Shown: piece after piece, positions 17,058-26,461 of the stretch | How positions within the stretch are numbered: the stretch's first letter is position 1 | How the letters are laid out: each line of letters opens with the position of its first letter | Source of the DNA: an uncultured Muribaculaceae bacterium | GTDB taxonomy: Bacteria; Bacteroidota; Bacteroidia; Bacteroidales; Muribaculaceae | Direction: 5' to 3' | NCBI GenBank assembly: GCA_947381945.1 | Contig: CANCXM010000005.1 | Span: forward strand, 1 to 64,000 | DNA length: 64,000 bases | Program-made: the position numbers and the translations under genes | The notes under the pieces: generated by a model | The model's input: only the letters and a program-made list of their open reading frames with translations | Told to the model about the DNA's origin: nothing | Databases searched by the model: none

Positions 17058-18041
17058 ATGGGAACGAGAGAAAAACACACACGGCGCACGGCAGCGCTTC
17101 TTGCCTGCTGCATCAGCCTCACGGCTGTCGAACCCGCCGTCGGTCAGATTGTCGACAGTGACACGCTGGCCGTCAGACATCTTGACATAGAGGTCGAGAG
17201 CATGGAGGATTTCCGCCTCACTCCCGACCCGCAGACGAGTCCGCTCCGCAACGCGGCTGTCTTCCCTCCGGTGGCGACGGTCGATGACCTGGAGTATGAT
17301 GATAACATCCCTGTCCCGGCGGTCGACATCCCGCAGAAACATTGGAGCATCTATCTTGAACCATATTCGCGCCACAGAGGCTCGCATCCCGACTGGCACA
17401 GGATGTGGATCAACACGGCGGTGCTCTCAGGAGCCTTCCTCGGCACGCTATTCGTGTTGCAATGTCTGCCTGAGGATGCCACTTCCTGGAACCGTGCCGA
17501 GTTTCAGGACACACCTTTCTACACACGTTGGTACAACAATATCTTTGTCGAGAATCCTGAGATTGACCATGACAATGCCATCTTCAACTATGTCCTTCAC
17601 CCCTACGCCGGAGCGGCTTACTTCATGGCCGCCCGCTCGTGTGGGTTCAGCTTCTGGGGATCGATGCTCTATTCGGCGCTCATCTCCACAGTCGGGTGGG
17701 AGTTCGGTGTTGAGGCCTGTATGGAACGTCCGTCGTATCAGGATATTGTCATCACTCCGGTCATCGGCAGTATTATCGGCGAGCTTTTCTACAAATGCAA
17801 GCGCCACATCGTGGAGCATGACTACACGCTTTGGGGATCGCGTCTGATGGGCAATATCGTGGTCTTCCTTGTCGACCCGGTCAACGAGGTTGTCAATCTT
17901 TTCAGGGGAAGCTACGAACGCAAGGCCCATCTCGGCAAGGACAATCCGTCGGTCCTCAACCGGCACCCCTCGTTCAACTCCTCCCTCATGCCGACGCTCG
18001 TCGGCGGTGCCCCCGGCTTCACCCTCACCTGCACGTTCTGA
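17058..18041 (+). CDS. DUF3943-family exported protein
   Basis: This 327-residue protein has a signal peptide ending AVEPAVG with Gln at +1. The DUF3943 region (about 150-260) shows NYVLHPYAGAAYFMAARS, GFSFWGSMLYSALIST, WEFGVEA and QDIVITPVIGSIIGE, with hydrophobic helices that suggest association with the envelope. The biochemical role of the family is unknown. It stands alone, about 280 bp downstream of the divergent 48-residue ORF. Confidence 0.75.
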   Translation: MGTREKHTRRTAALLACCISLTAVEPAVGQIVDSDTLAVRHLDIEVESMEDFRLTPDPQTSPLRNAAVFPPVATVDDLEYDDNIPVPAVDIPQKHWSIYLEPYSRHRGSHPDWHRMWINTAVLSGAFLGTLFVLQCLPEDATSWNRAEFQDTPFYTRWYNNIFVENPEIDHDNAIFNYVLHPYAGAAYFMAARSCGFSFWGSMLYSALISTVGWEFGVEACMERPSYQDIVITPVIGSIIGELFYKCKRHIVEHDYTLWGSRLMGNIVVFLVDPVNEVVNLFRGSYERKAHLGKDNPSVLNRHPSFNSSLMPTLVGGAPGFTLTCTF

Positions 18042-18086
18042 CGCGCAGAGGTGAGGTTGTTTCGGCAAGTCGCCTCTCAGTCTATT

Positions 18087-18126
18087 GAGTTGCGTTTTCC
18101 GGTAATGAGTTGCGTTTTCCTGTAAT
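18087..18126. repeat. 2 x 20-bp direct repeat
   Basis: GAGTTGCGTTTTCC followed by GGTAAT or TGTAAT occurs twice in tandem (18087-18106, 18107-18126), then a partial third AGAGTTGCC. Confidence 0.8.
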
Positions 18127-18216
18127 AGAGTTGCCTCCCGCCCGATATTGAGTCGAATCCACCTCCGATGCGAGAATTAAATTATAACCTATAAAATTGC
18201 CAAAATAGGTAATTAT

Positions 18217-18282
18217 ATTGCAAATCAGCATTATATCTATTGTAAATCAGCATCATAGCCATTGCGAATTAGCATCACATCG
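18217..18282. repeat. 3 x 22-bp tandem repeat
   Basis: Three imperfect units (18217-18238, 18239-18260, 18261-18282), each ATTG-AA-(T/C)AGCAT, sit directly before a REP-like family B element. There are no spacers, so it is not a CRISPR array. Confidence 0.8.
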
Positions 18283-18283
18283 C

Positions 18284-18338
18284 CGGATGACAATTGCCAA
18301 GCTGCGAAGCAGCGATGTGGTGGTAGCCCCTCATCGAG
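18284..18338. repeat. REP-like family B, copy 1
   Basis: The element contains the palindrome GCTGCGAAGCAGC, then GTGGTGGTAGCCCC and TCATCGAG. Related copies are at 50571-50616 (inverted) and 62463-62507. Downstream bases to about 18395 (GGTAACGCAATGAAGCCCGC, GGGCGAAATTGCG) form a further hairpin. Together with the tandem repeats this accounts for most of the 18042-18514 gap. Confidence 0.7.
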
Positions 18339-18481
18339 TGGTAACGCAATGAAGCCCGCAGGGCGAAATTGCGTGCCGTGAAGGTGTGGGGTTTTCAGGG
18401 AAATGGGGGAAAAGTGTAGCCATGATGGGTAAATTTTGCTTGTAGGTGATAAAAAATGGCGGTAATATTGAGATTTTTGAG

Positions 18482-18489
18482 TAACTTTG
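18482..18489 (+). promoter_or_regulatory. -7 box of hpt
   Basis: TAACTTTG lies 26 bp before the hpt start codon, giving a very short leader. No well-spaced -33 element is evident. Confidence 0.55.
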
Positions 18490-18514
18490 CGCAAAATTTT
18501 TTCTGCCCGGAACC

Positions 18515-19072
18515 ATGAAATGTAAATGCTATCAGGGGATGAATTTTCGCCCCTTCATTTCCCAGACACAGATAACAGAACGCATCGCCGAAATCTCGAA
18601 GTCGATAATCTCGGAGTATGGCGACTGCAATCCATTGTTCGTGTGTGTGCTCAACGGAGCCGCACCCTTTGCCGTTGACCTTTTCCGCGCGTGTGAGGAC
18701 ATTGATGCGGAGCTTACCTTCGTGCGCCTGAAGAGCTACGAGGGGATGGGTTCGACCGGAGTTGTCAAGCAGGTCATGGGGCTGAGCGAGAATCTCGAAG
18801 GCCGTCACATCATCCTTGTCGAAGACATCATCGACACAGGCAACACGATGGTGAAGCTCCTTGCCGACCTTGAGGCCCACCGGCCTGCCTCGGTGAAGAT
18901 CGCCACTCTCCTTTTCAAGCCGGAGGCGTTGCAGCATCCGGAGCTCAAGCCGGACTATGTCGGGTTCGAGATTCCCAAGAAGTTCATCATCGGCTATGGC
19001 CTCGATATCGACGGCCTTGCCCGCAACCTCAACGACATCTATGTGCTCGATGAGGACTGCAAGGATGAATAA
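18515..19072 (+). CDS. hpt: Hypoxanthine phosphoribosyltransferase
   Basis: This 185-residue purine-salvage enzyme condenses hypoxanthine or guanine with PRPP. The PRPP-binding loop VEDIIDTGNTM (about 107-117), CVLNGAAPFAVDL (about 44) and LKSYEGMGSTG (about 72) are intact. The ATG at 18515 is favoured because the promoter lies only 26 bp upstream; an internal ATG at 18539 is possible. It precedes adk by 119 bp on the same strand, a nucleotide-metabolism pairing. Confidence 0.95.
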   Translation: MKCKCYQGMNFRPFISQTQITERIAEISKSIISEYGDCNPLFVCVLNGAAPFAVDLFRACEDIDAELTFVRLKSYEGMGSTGVVKQVMGLSENLEGRHIILVEDIIDTGNTMVKLLADLEAHRPASVKIATLLFKPEALQHPELKPDYVGFEIPKKFIIGYGLDIDGLARNLNDIYVLDEDCKDE

Positions 19073-19191
19073 TGTGTGTGAAGTTGACACATAATTCCTA
19101 ATTCTGTCATAGCGGGCACGGAGTTGCCGCCGGATGATGGCGGCCAGCGGCCCCGGATTGTAATATAATAGGTAAAAAATAAGGATAAAGA

Positions 19192-19779
19192 ATGTTTAAT
19201 CTTGTAATTTTCGGTGCCCCCGGAAGTGGTAAAGGCACCCAAAGCCAGAAACTTATCGACCGCTATGGTCTGACCCATATCTCGACCGGCGATGTGCTCC
19301 GCGCACAGATTGCCGCCGGAACCGAGCTCGGCAAGATTGCCGACAGCTACATATCGAAGGGCCATCTTATCCCTGATGATCTGATGGTCGACATACTCGC
19401 GCAGGAGGTTGACCGTCTACGTCCGACATCCAACGGTTTTATCTTCGACGGTTTCCCCCGCACCATTCCCCAGGCCGAGGCTCTGAAGAAGATGCTCGAA
19501 CAGAGGGGCGAGGAAGTGCATTCGGTCATCGGTCTCGAAGTCGAGGACGAAGAGCTGATGGAGCGCCTCGTGAAGCGCGGAATCGACAGCGGACGTTCGG
19601 ACGACAACCCTGAGACAATCGGTCGCCGTCTGAAAGTCTACCATGACACCACCTCACCTCTGCGTGACTACTATACGAACGAAGGCAAGTACACTCCGAT
19701 CCACGGGTCGGGACATGTCGACGAAATATTCTCAAACATCGTCAACGCCATTGACAACCATCCCCAGCTCAAGGCGTGA
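19192..19779 (+). CDS. adk: Adenylate kinase (short form)
   Basis: This 195-residue kinase interconverts ATP + AMP and 2 ADP. The P-loop is GAPGSGKGT (8-16), followed by THISTGDVLRA and FIFDGFPRT for AMP binding. The LID is short (GIDSGRSDDN) without zinc cysteines, as in short adenylate kinases. It lies between hpt and xseB. Confidence 0.96.
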   Translation: MFNLVIFGAPGSGKGTQSQKLIDRYGLTHISTGDVLRAQIAAGTELGKIADSYISKGHLIPDDLMVDILAQEVDRLRPTSNGFIFDGFPRTIPQAEALKKMLEQRGEEVHSVIGLEVEDEELMERLVKRGIDSGRSDDNPETIGRRLKVYHDTTSPLRDYYTNEGKYTPIHGSGHVDEIFSNIVNAIDNHPQLKA

Positions 19780-19829
19780 CATAACGGGGACTTCCCGCAA
19801 ACAAATTCATAACTATCCGAAAACTCTCC

Positions 19830-20060
19830 ATGACAGAATTCAAGCCGATAAGCGAGCTCACTTACGCTCAGAGCGTGGGTGAGCTCGAAGGCATTCTCAG
19901 AATGATGCAGAGCGACAACTGTGACATCGATCACCTTGCCGCCTATACCCGCCGTGCGACAGAGCTGCTGAAAGCTTGCCGCTCACGGCTGACAACCACC
20001 GAGGAGGAACTGCGCGACATCCTCGCCGCCCTCGGCACCGAGACCGGCGGCAATGCCTGA
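19830..20060 (+). CDS. xseB: Exodeoxyribonuclease VII small subunit
   Basis: This 76-residue all-helical protein matches XseB (LTYAQSVGELEGILRMMQ, then a second helix with AYTRRATELLKACRSRL). It binds the large subunit XseA to form a nuclease that degrades single-stranded DNA. xseA is not adjacent in this window. It begins 50 bp after adk and ends 65 bp before the M13 peptidase gene, so the three may be co-transcribed. Confidence 0.88.
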   Translation: MTEFKPISELTYAQSVGELEGILRMMQSDNCDIDHLAAYTRRATELLKACRSRLTTTEEELRDILAALGTETGGNA

Positions 20061-20125
20061 CCGGCAACCGCCGCTCCCGCCGCGCCCTCGACTGAAAACA
20101 CAGAACCAATTATATCAACTCAAAC

Positions 20126-22177
20126 ATGAAACTACTTCCTATTGCAGCAGTCGCCATGACACTGACAGTTGCGACAACCGGATGTAAGCAGAACAAGACC
20201 GAGCATCTTGCCAGTCTTAACGTGGCCTATATGGACACCACCGTCGCTCCCGGTTCAGACTTCTACACCCATGTGACAAAGGGCTGGATGGATGCACATC
20301 CCCTGACAGCCGAACATGCACGCTACGGACAGTTCGACATCCTCAACGATTCGTCGGAGACCCGTGTGCGCAACCTCATCCAGAACCTCGGCGATTCCAA
20401 CCCACAGGAGGGTACCGTTGCCCACAAGGTATGGACCGTCTACTCTCAGGCAATGGACACCGCACGCCGCAACGCCGAAGGTGCCAAGCCCATCCTCGCT
20501 GACCTCAAGAAGATTGAGGACACTCCCCATGAAGGTATGGAGGACCTCTTCCTCTGGATGCACGGCAACTATGCAAGCCCCTTCTTCGGAGCAGGTCCCA
20601 TGGAAGACCTCTCGAACTCGACAGTCTATGCGATGTATGTCTCCGGTGGTGGCATGGGTCTCGGTGACCGTGACTACTATCTGCTCAACGACGAGCGCAA
20701 CACCTCTGTGCGCAACGCCTACAAGAAGCTTATCGCTGACCAGATGCAGAACGCAGGCTATTCCGCCGCCGACGCGCAGCGCATCGTGGGCAATGTCATG
20801 AAAATCGAGACAGCCCTCGCCGACTCAGCACTGACCCGCGAGGAGAGCCGAAACATCCCCGCGATGTACAATCCCCGCACCTTCGCCCAGGTCAAGGAGA
20901 TGTATCCCGCCATCAACTGGGACCGCTTCTTCATCGAGACAATGGGCATCGAGTCGCCCGACACCCTTATCGTGACCGAACTTAAGAGTGTCGCCCAGGC
21001 CAACAAGCTCATGGGCTCGCTCAGCGACCGCGAAATCAAGGACTACTATCTCTGGAAGTATGTCAGCCAGGCTTCATCGAAACTCAGCGATGACTTCACC
21101 AACGCCAACTTCGAATTCTCGAAGGTGATGAGCGGTGTGCAGGAACTCCGTCCCCTCTGGAAGCGTGCTCTCGATGCAACCGAAGGTGCTCTCGGTGAGG
21201 CTGTCGGCGAGCTTTATGTCGAGAAGTACTTCCCCGCAAGCTCCAAGGAATATATGCTCGGCCTCGTCGAGAATCTCCGCATTGCCCTCGGCAAGCATAT
21301 CGACAACCTCGACTGGATGAGCGATTCGACCAAGATGCGCGCTCAGGAGAAGCTTGCCGCCTTCACCGTGAAGATTGGCTATCCCGACAAGTGGAAAGAC
21401 TATTCCTCAATGGAAATCGACCCCAAACTCAGCTATTATGAGAACATGCACAACGTCGGCATGTGGCACCAGAAGGAAACCTACGCCAAGTGGGGCAAAC
21501 CCGTGGACCGCACCGAGTGGGGCATGACACCTCAGACTGTCAACGCATACTATAATCCTCTTGCCAACGAAATTGTCTTCCCCGCAGCTATCCTGCAGGC
21601 TCCTTTCTTTGACCCGAACGCTTCGGATGCCGAGAACTACGGCGGTATCGGTGTGGTAATCGGCCATGAGATGACTCACGGATTTGACGACCAGGGCCGC
21701 AACTTCGATGCCAAGGGCAACATGACCAACTGGTGGACAGAAGCCGACGCAAAGGCATTCGAGGAGAAGACAAAGGGCCTTATCGCTCAGTTCGACGAGG
21801 TTGAGGTGCTTCCCGGCGTTCACGCAAACGGACAGTATACTCTCGGTGAGAACATCGCCGACCAGGGTGGTCTGCGCGTGGCAATGACTGCCTTCCTTGA
21901 CGCTCAGGCCAAGAAGGGTGTCGACATCAAGTCGCCCGAAGCCAAAATCGACGGTTTCACTCCCGAGCAGGTATTCTACATGAACTATGCCAACCTCTGG
22001 GCCAACAACATCCGCGACGAGGAGATTCGTTCGCTCACAACCGGCGACGTTCACTCGCTCGGTTGCAACCGTGTGAACGTGACACTTCGCAACATTGCAC
22101 CCTTCTTCGAGGCATTCGGCATCACTGAAGGTCAGCCGATGTTCCGTCCCGAGGCTGAGCGCATCATAATCTGGTAA
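20126..22177 (+). CDS. M13 (neprilysin/PepO-like) metallopeptidase lipoprotein
   Basis: This 683-residue zinc endopeptidase has a lipoprotein signal ending in TTGC (Cys20). The M13 N-terminal domain is followed by the catalytic motif HEMTH near 514-518, with the third zinc ligand Glu in ENIADQGG near 575, and the usual C-terminal NRVNVTLRNIAPFFEAF. The family cleaves small peptides outside the cytoplasm; in Porphyromonas the related PepO processes host peptides. It is complete and is followed by two hairpins. Confidence 0.95.
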   Translation: MKLLPIAAVAMTLTVATTGCKQNKTEHLASLNVAYMDTTVAPGSDFYTHVTKGWMDAHPLTAEHARYGQFDILNDSSETRVRNLIQNLGDSNPQEGTVAHKVWTVYSQAMDTARRNAEGAKPILADLKKIEDTPHEGMEDLFLWMHGNYASPFFGAGPMEDLSNSTVYAMYVSGGGMGLGDRDYYLLNDERNTSVRNAYKKLIADQMQNAGYSAADAQRIVGNVMKIETALADSALTREESRNIPAMYNPRTFAQVKEMYPAINWDRFFIETMGIESPDTLIVTELKSVAQANKLMGSLSDREIKDYYLWKYVSQASSKLSDDFTNANFEFSKVMSGVQELRPLWKRALDATEGALGEAVGELYVEKYFPASSKEYMLGLVENLRIALGKHIDNLDWMSDSTKMRAQEKLAAFTVKIGYPDKWKDYSSMEIDPKLSYYENMHNVGMWHQKETYAKWGKPVDRTEWGMTPQTVNAYYNPLANEIVFPAAILQAPFFDPNASDAENYGGIGVVIGHEMTHGFDDQGRNFDAKGNMTNWWTEADAKAFEEKTKGLIAQFDEVEVLPGVHANGQYTLGENIADQGGLRVAMTAFLDAQAKKGVDIKSPEAKIDGFTPEQVFYMNYANLWANNIRDEEIRSLTTGDVHSLGCNRVNVTLRNIAPFFEAFGITEGQPMFRPEAERIIIW

Positions 22178-22197
22178 GAAACTGTTCAGATACAAGC

Positions 22198-22228
22198 CTA
22201 TCAATCCCTGAAATTCAGGGATTGATAG
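22198..22228. repeat. 31-bp palindrome after the M13 peptidase gene
   Basis: CTATCAATCCCTGAA and its complement are separated by a single A. The arms are perfect (15-1-15). No T run follows on the plus strand. Confidence 0.85.
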
Positions 22229-22231
22229 AAA

Positions 22232-22305
22232 AGGCCATAAAATAGAAAGACCCCCATGCTATTTACAGTTCGAAATAGCATGGGGGTCTTTCTATTTTAT
22301 GGCCT
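22232..22305. repeat. 33-bp perfect inverted repeat between convergent genes
   Basis: Arms 22232-22264 and 22273-22305 (starting AGGCCATAAAATAGAAAGAC) are perfect complements with an 8-bp loop, forming a very stable hairpin between the M13 peptidase gene and manA. It starts 3 bp after the preceding palindrome. Confidence 0.95.
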
Positions 22306-22318
22306 GTCGTTATGCTCT

Positions 22319-23290
22319 CTAAGCCTGGATGGAGAGGAGACCGGCGGTGCCGGTGGCGGAGATAGAGGTAATTGTGGCTGGGAAGAGAAGAGTTTCTCCT
22401 TGGGAAATGCGGAGGGTCTGAGGCTTGCTGTCAGTCATGCCGGTCGAGCAGCTTATCTCGGCCTCACCGCTGAGACACATCATGATGGTGAACGATTCGC
22501 GTGTGTGGGGCAGAACTGTCGGTTCAGAGCTCAGATTGAGCTTGTGGACCACGAAATAGGGGCAGTCGGCAAGCAGACTCCCTTCGGGGTTTGAGCGATA
22601 GTCGTGGTGGACAGTGTAGTCGATGGCATCGCGGGCCTCGGCGGTGTGGAGTTGACGCGGATTTCCATCCTTGTCGCGACGGTCGTAGTCATATATGCGG
22701 TAGGTGATGTCGCTGGTCTGCTGTATTTCAGCAAGGAGATTACCGGCACCGATGGCGTGGATGCGTCCGGCGGGGAGGAAGAAGGTGTCGCCGGGAGCGG
22801 AATCGTAGGCTGCCACAACATCCATGATGCTGTTGTCTGCCACACGACGCTCATATTCTTCCGGGGTGATTGAATCTTTCAGACCGACGTATATTTTGGC
22901 ATCTGCATCGGTGTCGATGACGTGCCACATCTCCGTTTTGCCCGGGCAGTTGTGGCGTTTGCGGGCAAGGGTGTCGTCGGGATGTACCTGGACCGACAGA
23001 TTGTCGCTGGCATCAATGATTTTGATAAGCAGAGGGAAATTTTCGCCGAAGCGGTCGAAAATATCCTGTCCGACGAGCTGGGCACCATGTTCGCGGATGA
23101 GTTCGCAGAGCGATTTTCCGGTTTCAGGGCCTTTATCAACAACCGAAACATGACCTGGAACAGCCGAGATTTCCCAACTTTCGCCAATGGCGTTCCTGTC
23201 GGTCTTTATCCCCTTGAAAGGGGCAATACGCCCTCCGCCCCAAATCACTGATTTGAGGTAGGGGGTGAAATGCAACACATTAGTAAACAT
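22319..23290 (-). CDS. manA: Mannose-6-phosphate isomerase, type I
   Basis: This 323-residue cupin enzyme interconverts mannose-6-phosphate and fructose-6-phosphate. It shows WGGGRIA and GESWEIS near the N-terminus, the zinc-site QVHPDD near 100 and KTEMWHV near 118. The length fits the short bacterial class I form. The start at 23290 is supported by the family's typical N-terminal FTPYLKSVIWGG. It follows, on the same strand, an unknown protein gene 64 bp upstream. Confidence 0.95.
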   Translation of the reverse strand: MFTNVLHFTPYLKSVIWGGGRIAPFKGIKTDRNAIGESWEISAVPGHVSVVDKGPETGKSLCELIREHGAQLVGQDIFDRFGENFPLLIKIIDASDNLSVQVHPDDTLARKRHNCPGKTEMWHVIDTDADAKIYVGLKDSITPEEYERRVADNSIMDVVAAYDSAPGDTFFLPAGRIHAIGAGNLLAEIQQTSDITYRIYDYDRRDKDGNPRQLHTAEARDAIDYTVHHDYRSNPEGSLLADCPYFVVHKLNLSSEPTVLPHTRESFTIMMCLSGEAEISCSTGMTDSKPQTLRISQGETLLFPATITSISATGTAGLLSIQA

Positions 23291-23353
23291 ATAAAACTAT
23301 TGGAAACGTGATGAAAAAGGTAAAGGCGAGGAGGGAGGTGGTGGGTAGCGGGA

Positions 23354-23878
23354 TCAGAGCATACGGAGAGCATCGAGGAGTTCGAGGGTATCGAGCCGCG
23401 AGAGGGTACGACGCTGTGAGAGTGTGGTGGCGAAGTCGTGGGCTACGGACTGGACCCCGCGATGGGAGAACACGCGGTTAAGGTATGAAAAGTTCTTGTC
23501 GAACAGACGGTCGATTTCATCATCGTCAAGCGAACAGGCCTCATGTCCCTCCTCTCGGGCAAAATCATGGATAAAATCATGAAGGTCTTGCGGGAGCGCT
23601 TCCCGACGGTTGACGAGGTGACGGCAAAGGAGGTTTGACATGAGCATACCGATGCCGATATTATAGTTTTTCAGCATCTGATTCCATGCTGTCTTGGCCG
23701 AAACTCCGGGATTGCCGGCAAAATAGAAATCAGGCGACATGGCGACCATCTCATTGGGGTCACCGTCAAGGGTGATTGAGGCAAGCATGTCATCGCCGTC
23801 AAACACCATCAGGCCAATAGCCATACCGGTGGCTCCGTAGCACCGGTCATTGTCATCTGTGTATTTTAGAGTTTTCAT
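23354..23878 (-). CDS. Conserved-looking cytoplasmic protein, unknown function
   Basis: This 174-residue protein lacks a signal peptide or membrane segment. It is acidic, with a mixed N-terminal half (YGATGMAIGLMVFDGDDML) and a helical C-terminal half with a DDDEIDRLFDKNFSYL segment. I do not recognise a family. It lies between the PorZ-like gene and manA on the same strand, 64 bp before manA, and may be co-transcribed with it. Confidence 0.7.
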   Translation of the reverse strand: MKTLKYTDDNDRCYGATGMAIGLMVFDGDDMLASITLDGDPNEMVAMSPDFYFAGNPGVSAKTAWNQMLKNYNIGIGMLMSNLLCRHLVNRREALPQDLHDFIHDFAREEGHEACSLDDDEIDRLFDKNFSYLNRVFSHRGVQSVAHDFATTLSQRRTLSRLDTLELLDALRML

Positions 23879-23943
23879 ATATGAAACATCGTTTTTATAG
23901 TATCAAACGTCCTTCGGGCATGAAGGGTTTTGGATAGTTCCTT

Positions 23944-26388
23944 TTAATTTACGACAAGGATTTTTGCCACGACATCGCCCTGCGAGTCTGTGTCGGAGCT
24001 CGTGGATGCGAAGACGTAGTAGACACCGCTCTTGACACGTGCGCCGTTAAGCGTGCAGCCGTCCCATGTGGCCATGCCGCCGTCGGAGATGGTCTGGTAG
24101 ACGAGGTGCATACCTGAGTCCATAATCTTGACCATCGAAGAATCCATGAGACCGCGGATGGTGATAAGTCCGGTGTAGTCGGGAGTGACTGGGTTGGGGT
24201 AGGCGATGACGTCGGAGTAGTCGGGACGGCCCGGAGAGGAGGTTGAAGAGTATTCGTAGAGACCGTTGAGGGTCGCGATGAACACTGAGTTCGAGTTAGG
24301 GTCGACATAGACACCCGACACGCAGTTTGTGGCAAGCGGAGAGTTGGAGGTGTTGAAATTCTCGATGATTTCATCACCGTTGGGGCTGACGAGATACAGT
24401 CCAGACTCTGCGGTGGCGATCCATTTACGGTCGGAGGCATCGACAGCGATTGCGTATATCGTCTCGGTGTCAAGGAGATAGTCGGCAAGATTGGTGCCAT
24501 CGTTACGGGGAATTTTCAGACGGTTGATGCGGAAATCGGTGCCGAAGATATTGGCTGGATTGACGATTTCAATGGGGCCGTTTGTCGTGCCGACCCACAC
24601 TCGTCCGCGACTGTCCTCCGCAAAGCAGGTGATATAGTCAGGGGTGAATCCCTTGCCGTCCTGGTCGGTCATTATTGTTACGGCCTGGGGTTGGTCATCG
24701 GAGGTATCGGTTATGGAGTTTCCGTAATACAGAGCCTTGAATCCTTCCTGATAGCGGGAGTCGGCGAGGAGTATGACAGGGATTTTGTTGCAAAGATGGA
24801 AGATGACGTCGCGGTCCTTCACATTGCCGCCGAAGTCAAGTCCGATCCAGTCCTCTTTGGTGACGGTCGCGGGATCTTTCTTGCGTTTGTCGGAAGGAAG
24901 GATTACCAACGGTGGAGCACTTGTATCTTCAGTGTAGACGGCGACAAGAAGATTGCCTTTTGGGTCGAACTGTGCGGAAGTTGTGCGCCATGCGTAGTTG
25001 CCGTTGTACTTTATGAGCGAATTTTCGTCAAACTTGCCAATCTGACGGCCATCTTTCAATACATACACACCCTCGTTTCCTGAACCTACATAGTGGATGG
25101 AAGGATTGTCGGGGTCTTCAAGGAGGAAAGTGGGAGAGAAGATATGGTCACCTTTTCCGACGCATGTCTGTGACGAAGCTTTTGACTTATAGGTGATGCC
25201 TGAGGCTTCGATATTGGAAATCTTACCGTTTTCATAGACATTTCCTGTGAAGGGTTTGTCGTAGAAATCGCCTTTGCCGACGGCAAAATTTCGGCTCAGG
25301 CCTCGGTTCGACATGAGGAAGCCACGGTTGTCGGTCAGAGGATATAGGGTGCAGATGTCGGAGAATGTAGTTGCGTCCATCGGGCGGTATTTGTCGCGCA
25401 TGACTGTGACGGAGCCATCTTCCGACAGACGGTAGTTGGCAAGTCCGGTCGCATCGGCGGCCCATATTGATGTCGGGCCGTTGACGGTGGCTATCATGTT
25501 GCTCTGCAGCGGTTCGGGTATAGTGGCGCTCTGGCTGACAGTCCAAGGGAAGGATATGTGGTTGAGGGAGGTCGATGTGGTGAACCATACGCCGTCCTCG
25601 GCATGGAACAGTCCGGTCACGCCGGTGATTCCATGGTCGGTATATGTGCCGCTGTTGCGTGAATCGTAGAATACAAGGTCGTGGAGCAGATTGCGGGTGG
25701 TGCGGAGGGCGAAATGCGTCACTTTGTTCTCCTTGTCGTCAGCTATCTTGACAAGGTCAGCCGGGACACCGGCAAGGTTGTGCTGACGTTTGAACTTGCT
25801 CAGATTATTATGGCGTTCGGTCTTTGGCGAAGAATAGACGGTGTAGGTCCATTTTTCCGGCGATATTACAATCAGCAGATTCTCCGGGGTGGTTGCTACC
25901 ACCAGAACCTCAGTGTCGAAAATTCCTGACTCTTTGACTTGGAAGGTGGTGTCATCATAGATGACTATGCCGAAAGTCGTGGCGATGTATATGAGGCCAT
26001 CGTCGAAAGTCACGTGGTTTATACCCTTGGTGGCCACGTTTGAATCACGGATTTCCGGAAGAGGGATGCGCTCGCCGTTGTCCATGAGAATGTCGATGTT
26101 GCCATCCTCGTAGGCCACCAGAAGGTAGCCCTTGTCGTAGTTATAATATATGTCGTCCACTCGGGTGCCTCCGAGGTCTGAGCCGGGTATATAGGCGTGG
26201 CTCTCGTCGTTGGCCTTATCGTAGGAGTGGAGTGAACCGGATGTGGCGAGATAGATATGGTCGGGTGTTTCGATCAGGCGGTCGGGGGTTCCGAAAGCCG
26301 GATAGAATTTCCAGCTTCCGGTGGCAAGCTGCGCGGAGAGGGCAAAGGGGAGGAGAGAAAGCAGGGATATTGTAAGTTTTCGTAGCAT
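23944..26388 (-). CDS. porZ: PorZ-like two-propeller protein with T9SS-type C-terminal domain
   Basis: This 814-residue exported protein has a signal peptide ending FALSA with Gln at +1. Two beta-propeller regions (about 30-330 and 330-700) match the PorZ N-terminal propeller family. The C-terminal 85 residues (VIAYPNPVTPDYTG ... KSGVYYVFAS ... KILVVN) have the form of a type IX secretion sorting domain. In Porphyromonas PorZ is part of the surface attachment complex that loads cargo with anionic LPS. No other T9SS gene is in the window, so it may be an orphan with another role. It ends 65 bp before the unknown gene downstream. Confidence 0.75.
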   Translation of the reverse strand: MLRKLTISLLSLLPFALSAQLATGSWKFYPAFGTPDRLIETPDHIYLATSGSLHSYDKANDESHAYIPGSDLGGTRVDDIYYNYDKGYLLVAYEDGNIDILMDNGERIPLPEIRDSNVATKGINHVTFDDGLIYIATTFGIVIYDDTTFQVKESGIFDTEVLVVATTPENLLIVISPEKWTYTVYSSPKTERHNNLSKFKRQHNLAGVPADLVKIADDKENKVTHFALRTTRNLLHDLVFYDSRNSGTYTDHGITGVTGLFHAEDGVWFTTSTSLNHISFPWTVSQSATIPEPLQSNMIATVNGPTSIWAADATGLANYRLSEDGSVTVMRDKYRPMDATTFSDICTLYPLTDNRGFLMSNRGLSRNFAVGKGDFYDKPFTGNVYENGKISNIEASGITYKSKASSQTCVGKGDHIFSPTFLLEDPDNPSIHYVGSGNEGVYVLKDGRQIGKFDENSLIKYNGNYAWRTTSAQFDPKGNLLVAVYTEDTSAPPLVILPSDKRKKDPATVTKEDWIGLDFGGNVKDRDVIFHLCNKIPVILLADSRYQEGFKALYYGNSITDTSDDQPQAVTIMTDQDGKGFTPDYITCFAEDSRGRVWVGTTNGPIEIVNPANIFGTDFRINRLKIPRNDGTNLADYLLDTETIYAIAVDASDRKWIATAESGLYLVSPNGDEIIENFNTSNSPLATNCVSGVYVDPNSNSVFIATLNGLYEYSSTSSPGRPDYSDVIAYPNPVTPDYTGLITIRGLMDSSMVKIMDSGMHLVYQTISDGGMATWDGCTLNGARVKSGVYYVFASTSSDTDSQGDVVAKILVVN

Positions 26389-26461
26389 TGCTGTGGTGGT
26401 ATTGTGTGGGTTGGAGAGTTGGAGGTCTGACCGGGTGATTTTATCTGTTCCGAGAGGGTTT

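Noticed and set aside
18217-18282. Possible CRISPR array (three regular repeats)
   Set aside because: The 22-bp units abut without unique spacers, and there are no cas genes in the window.
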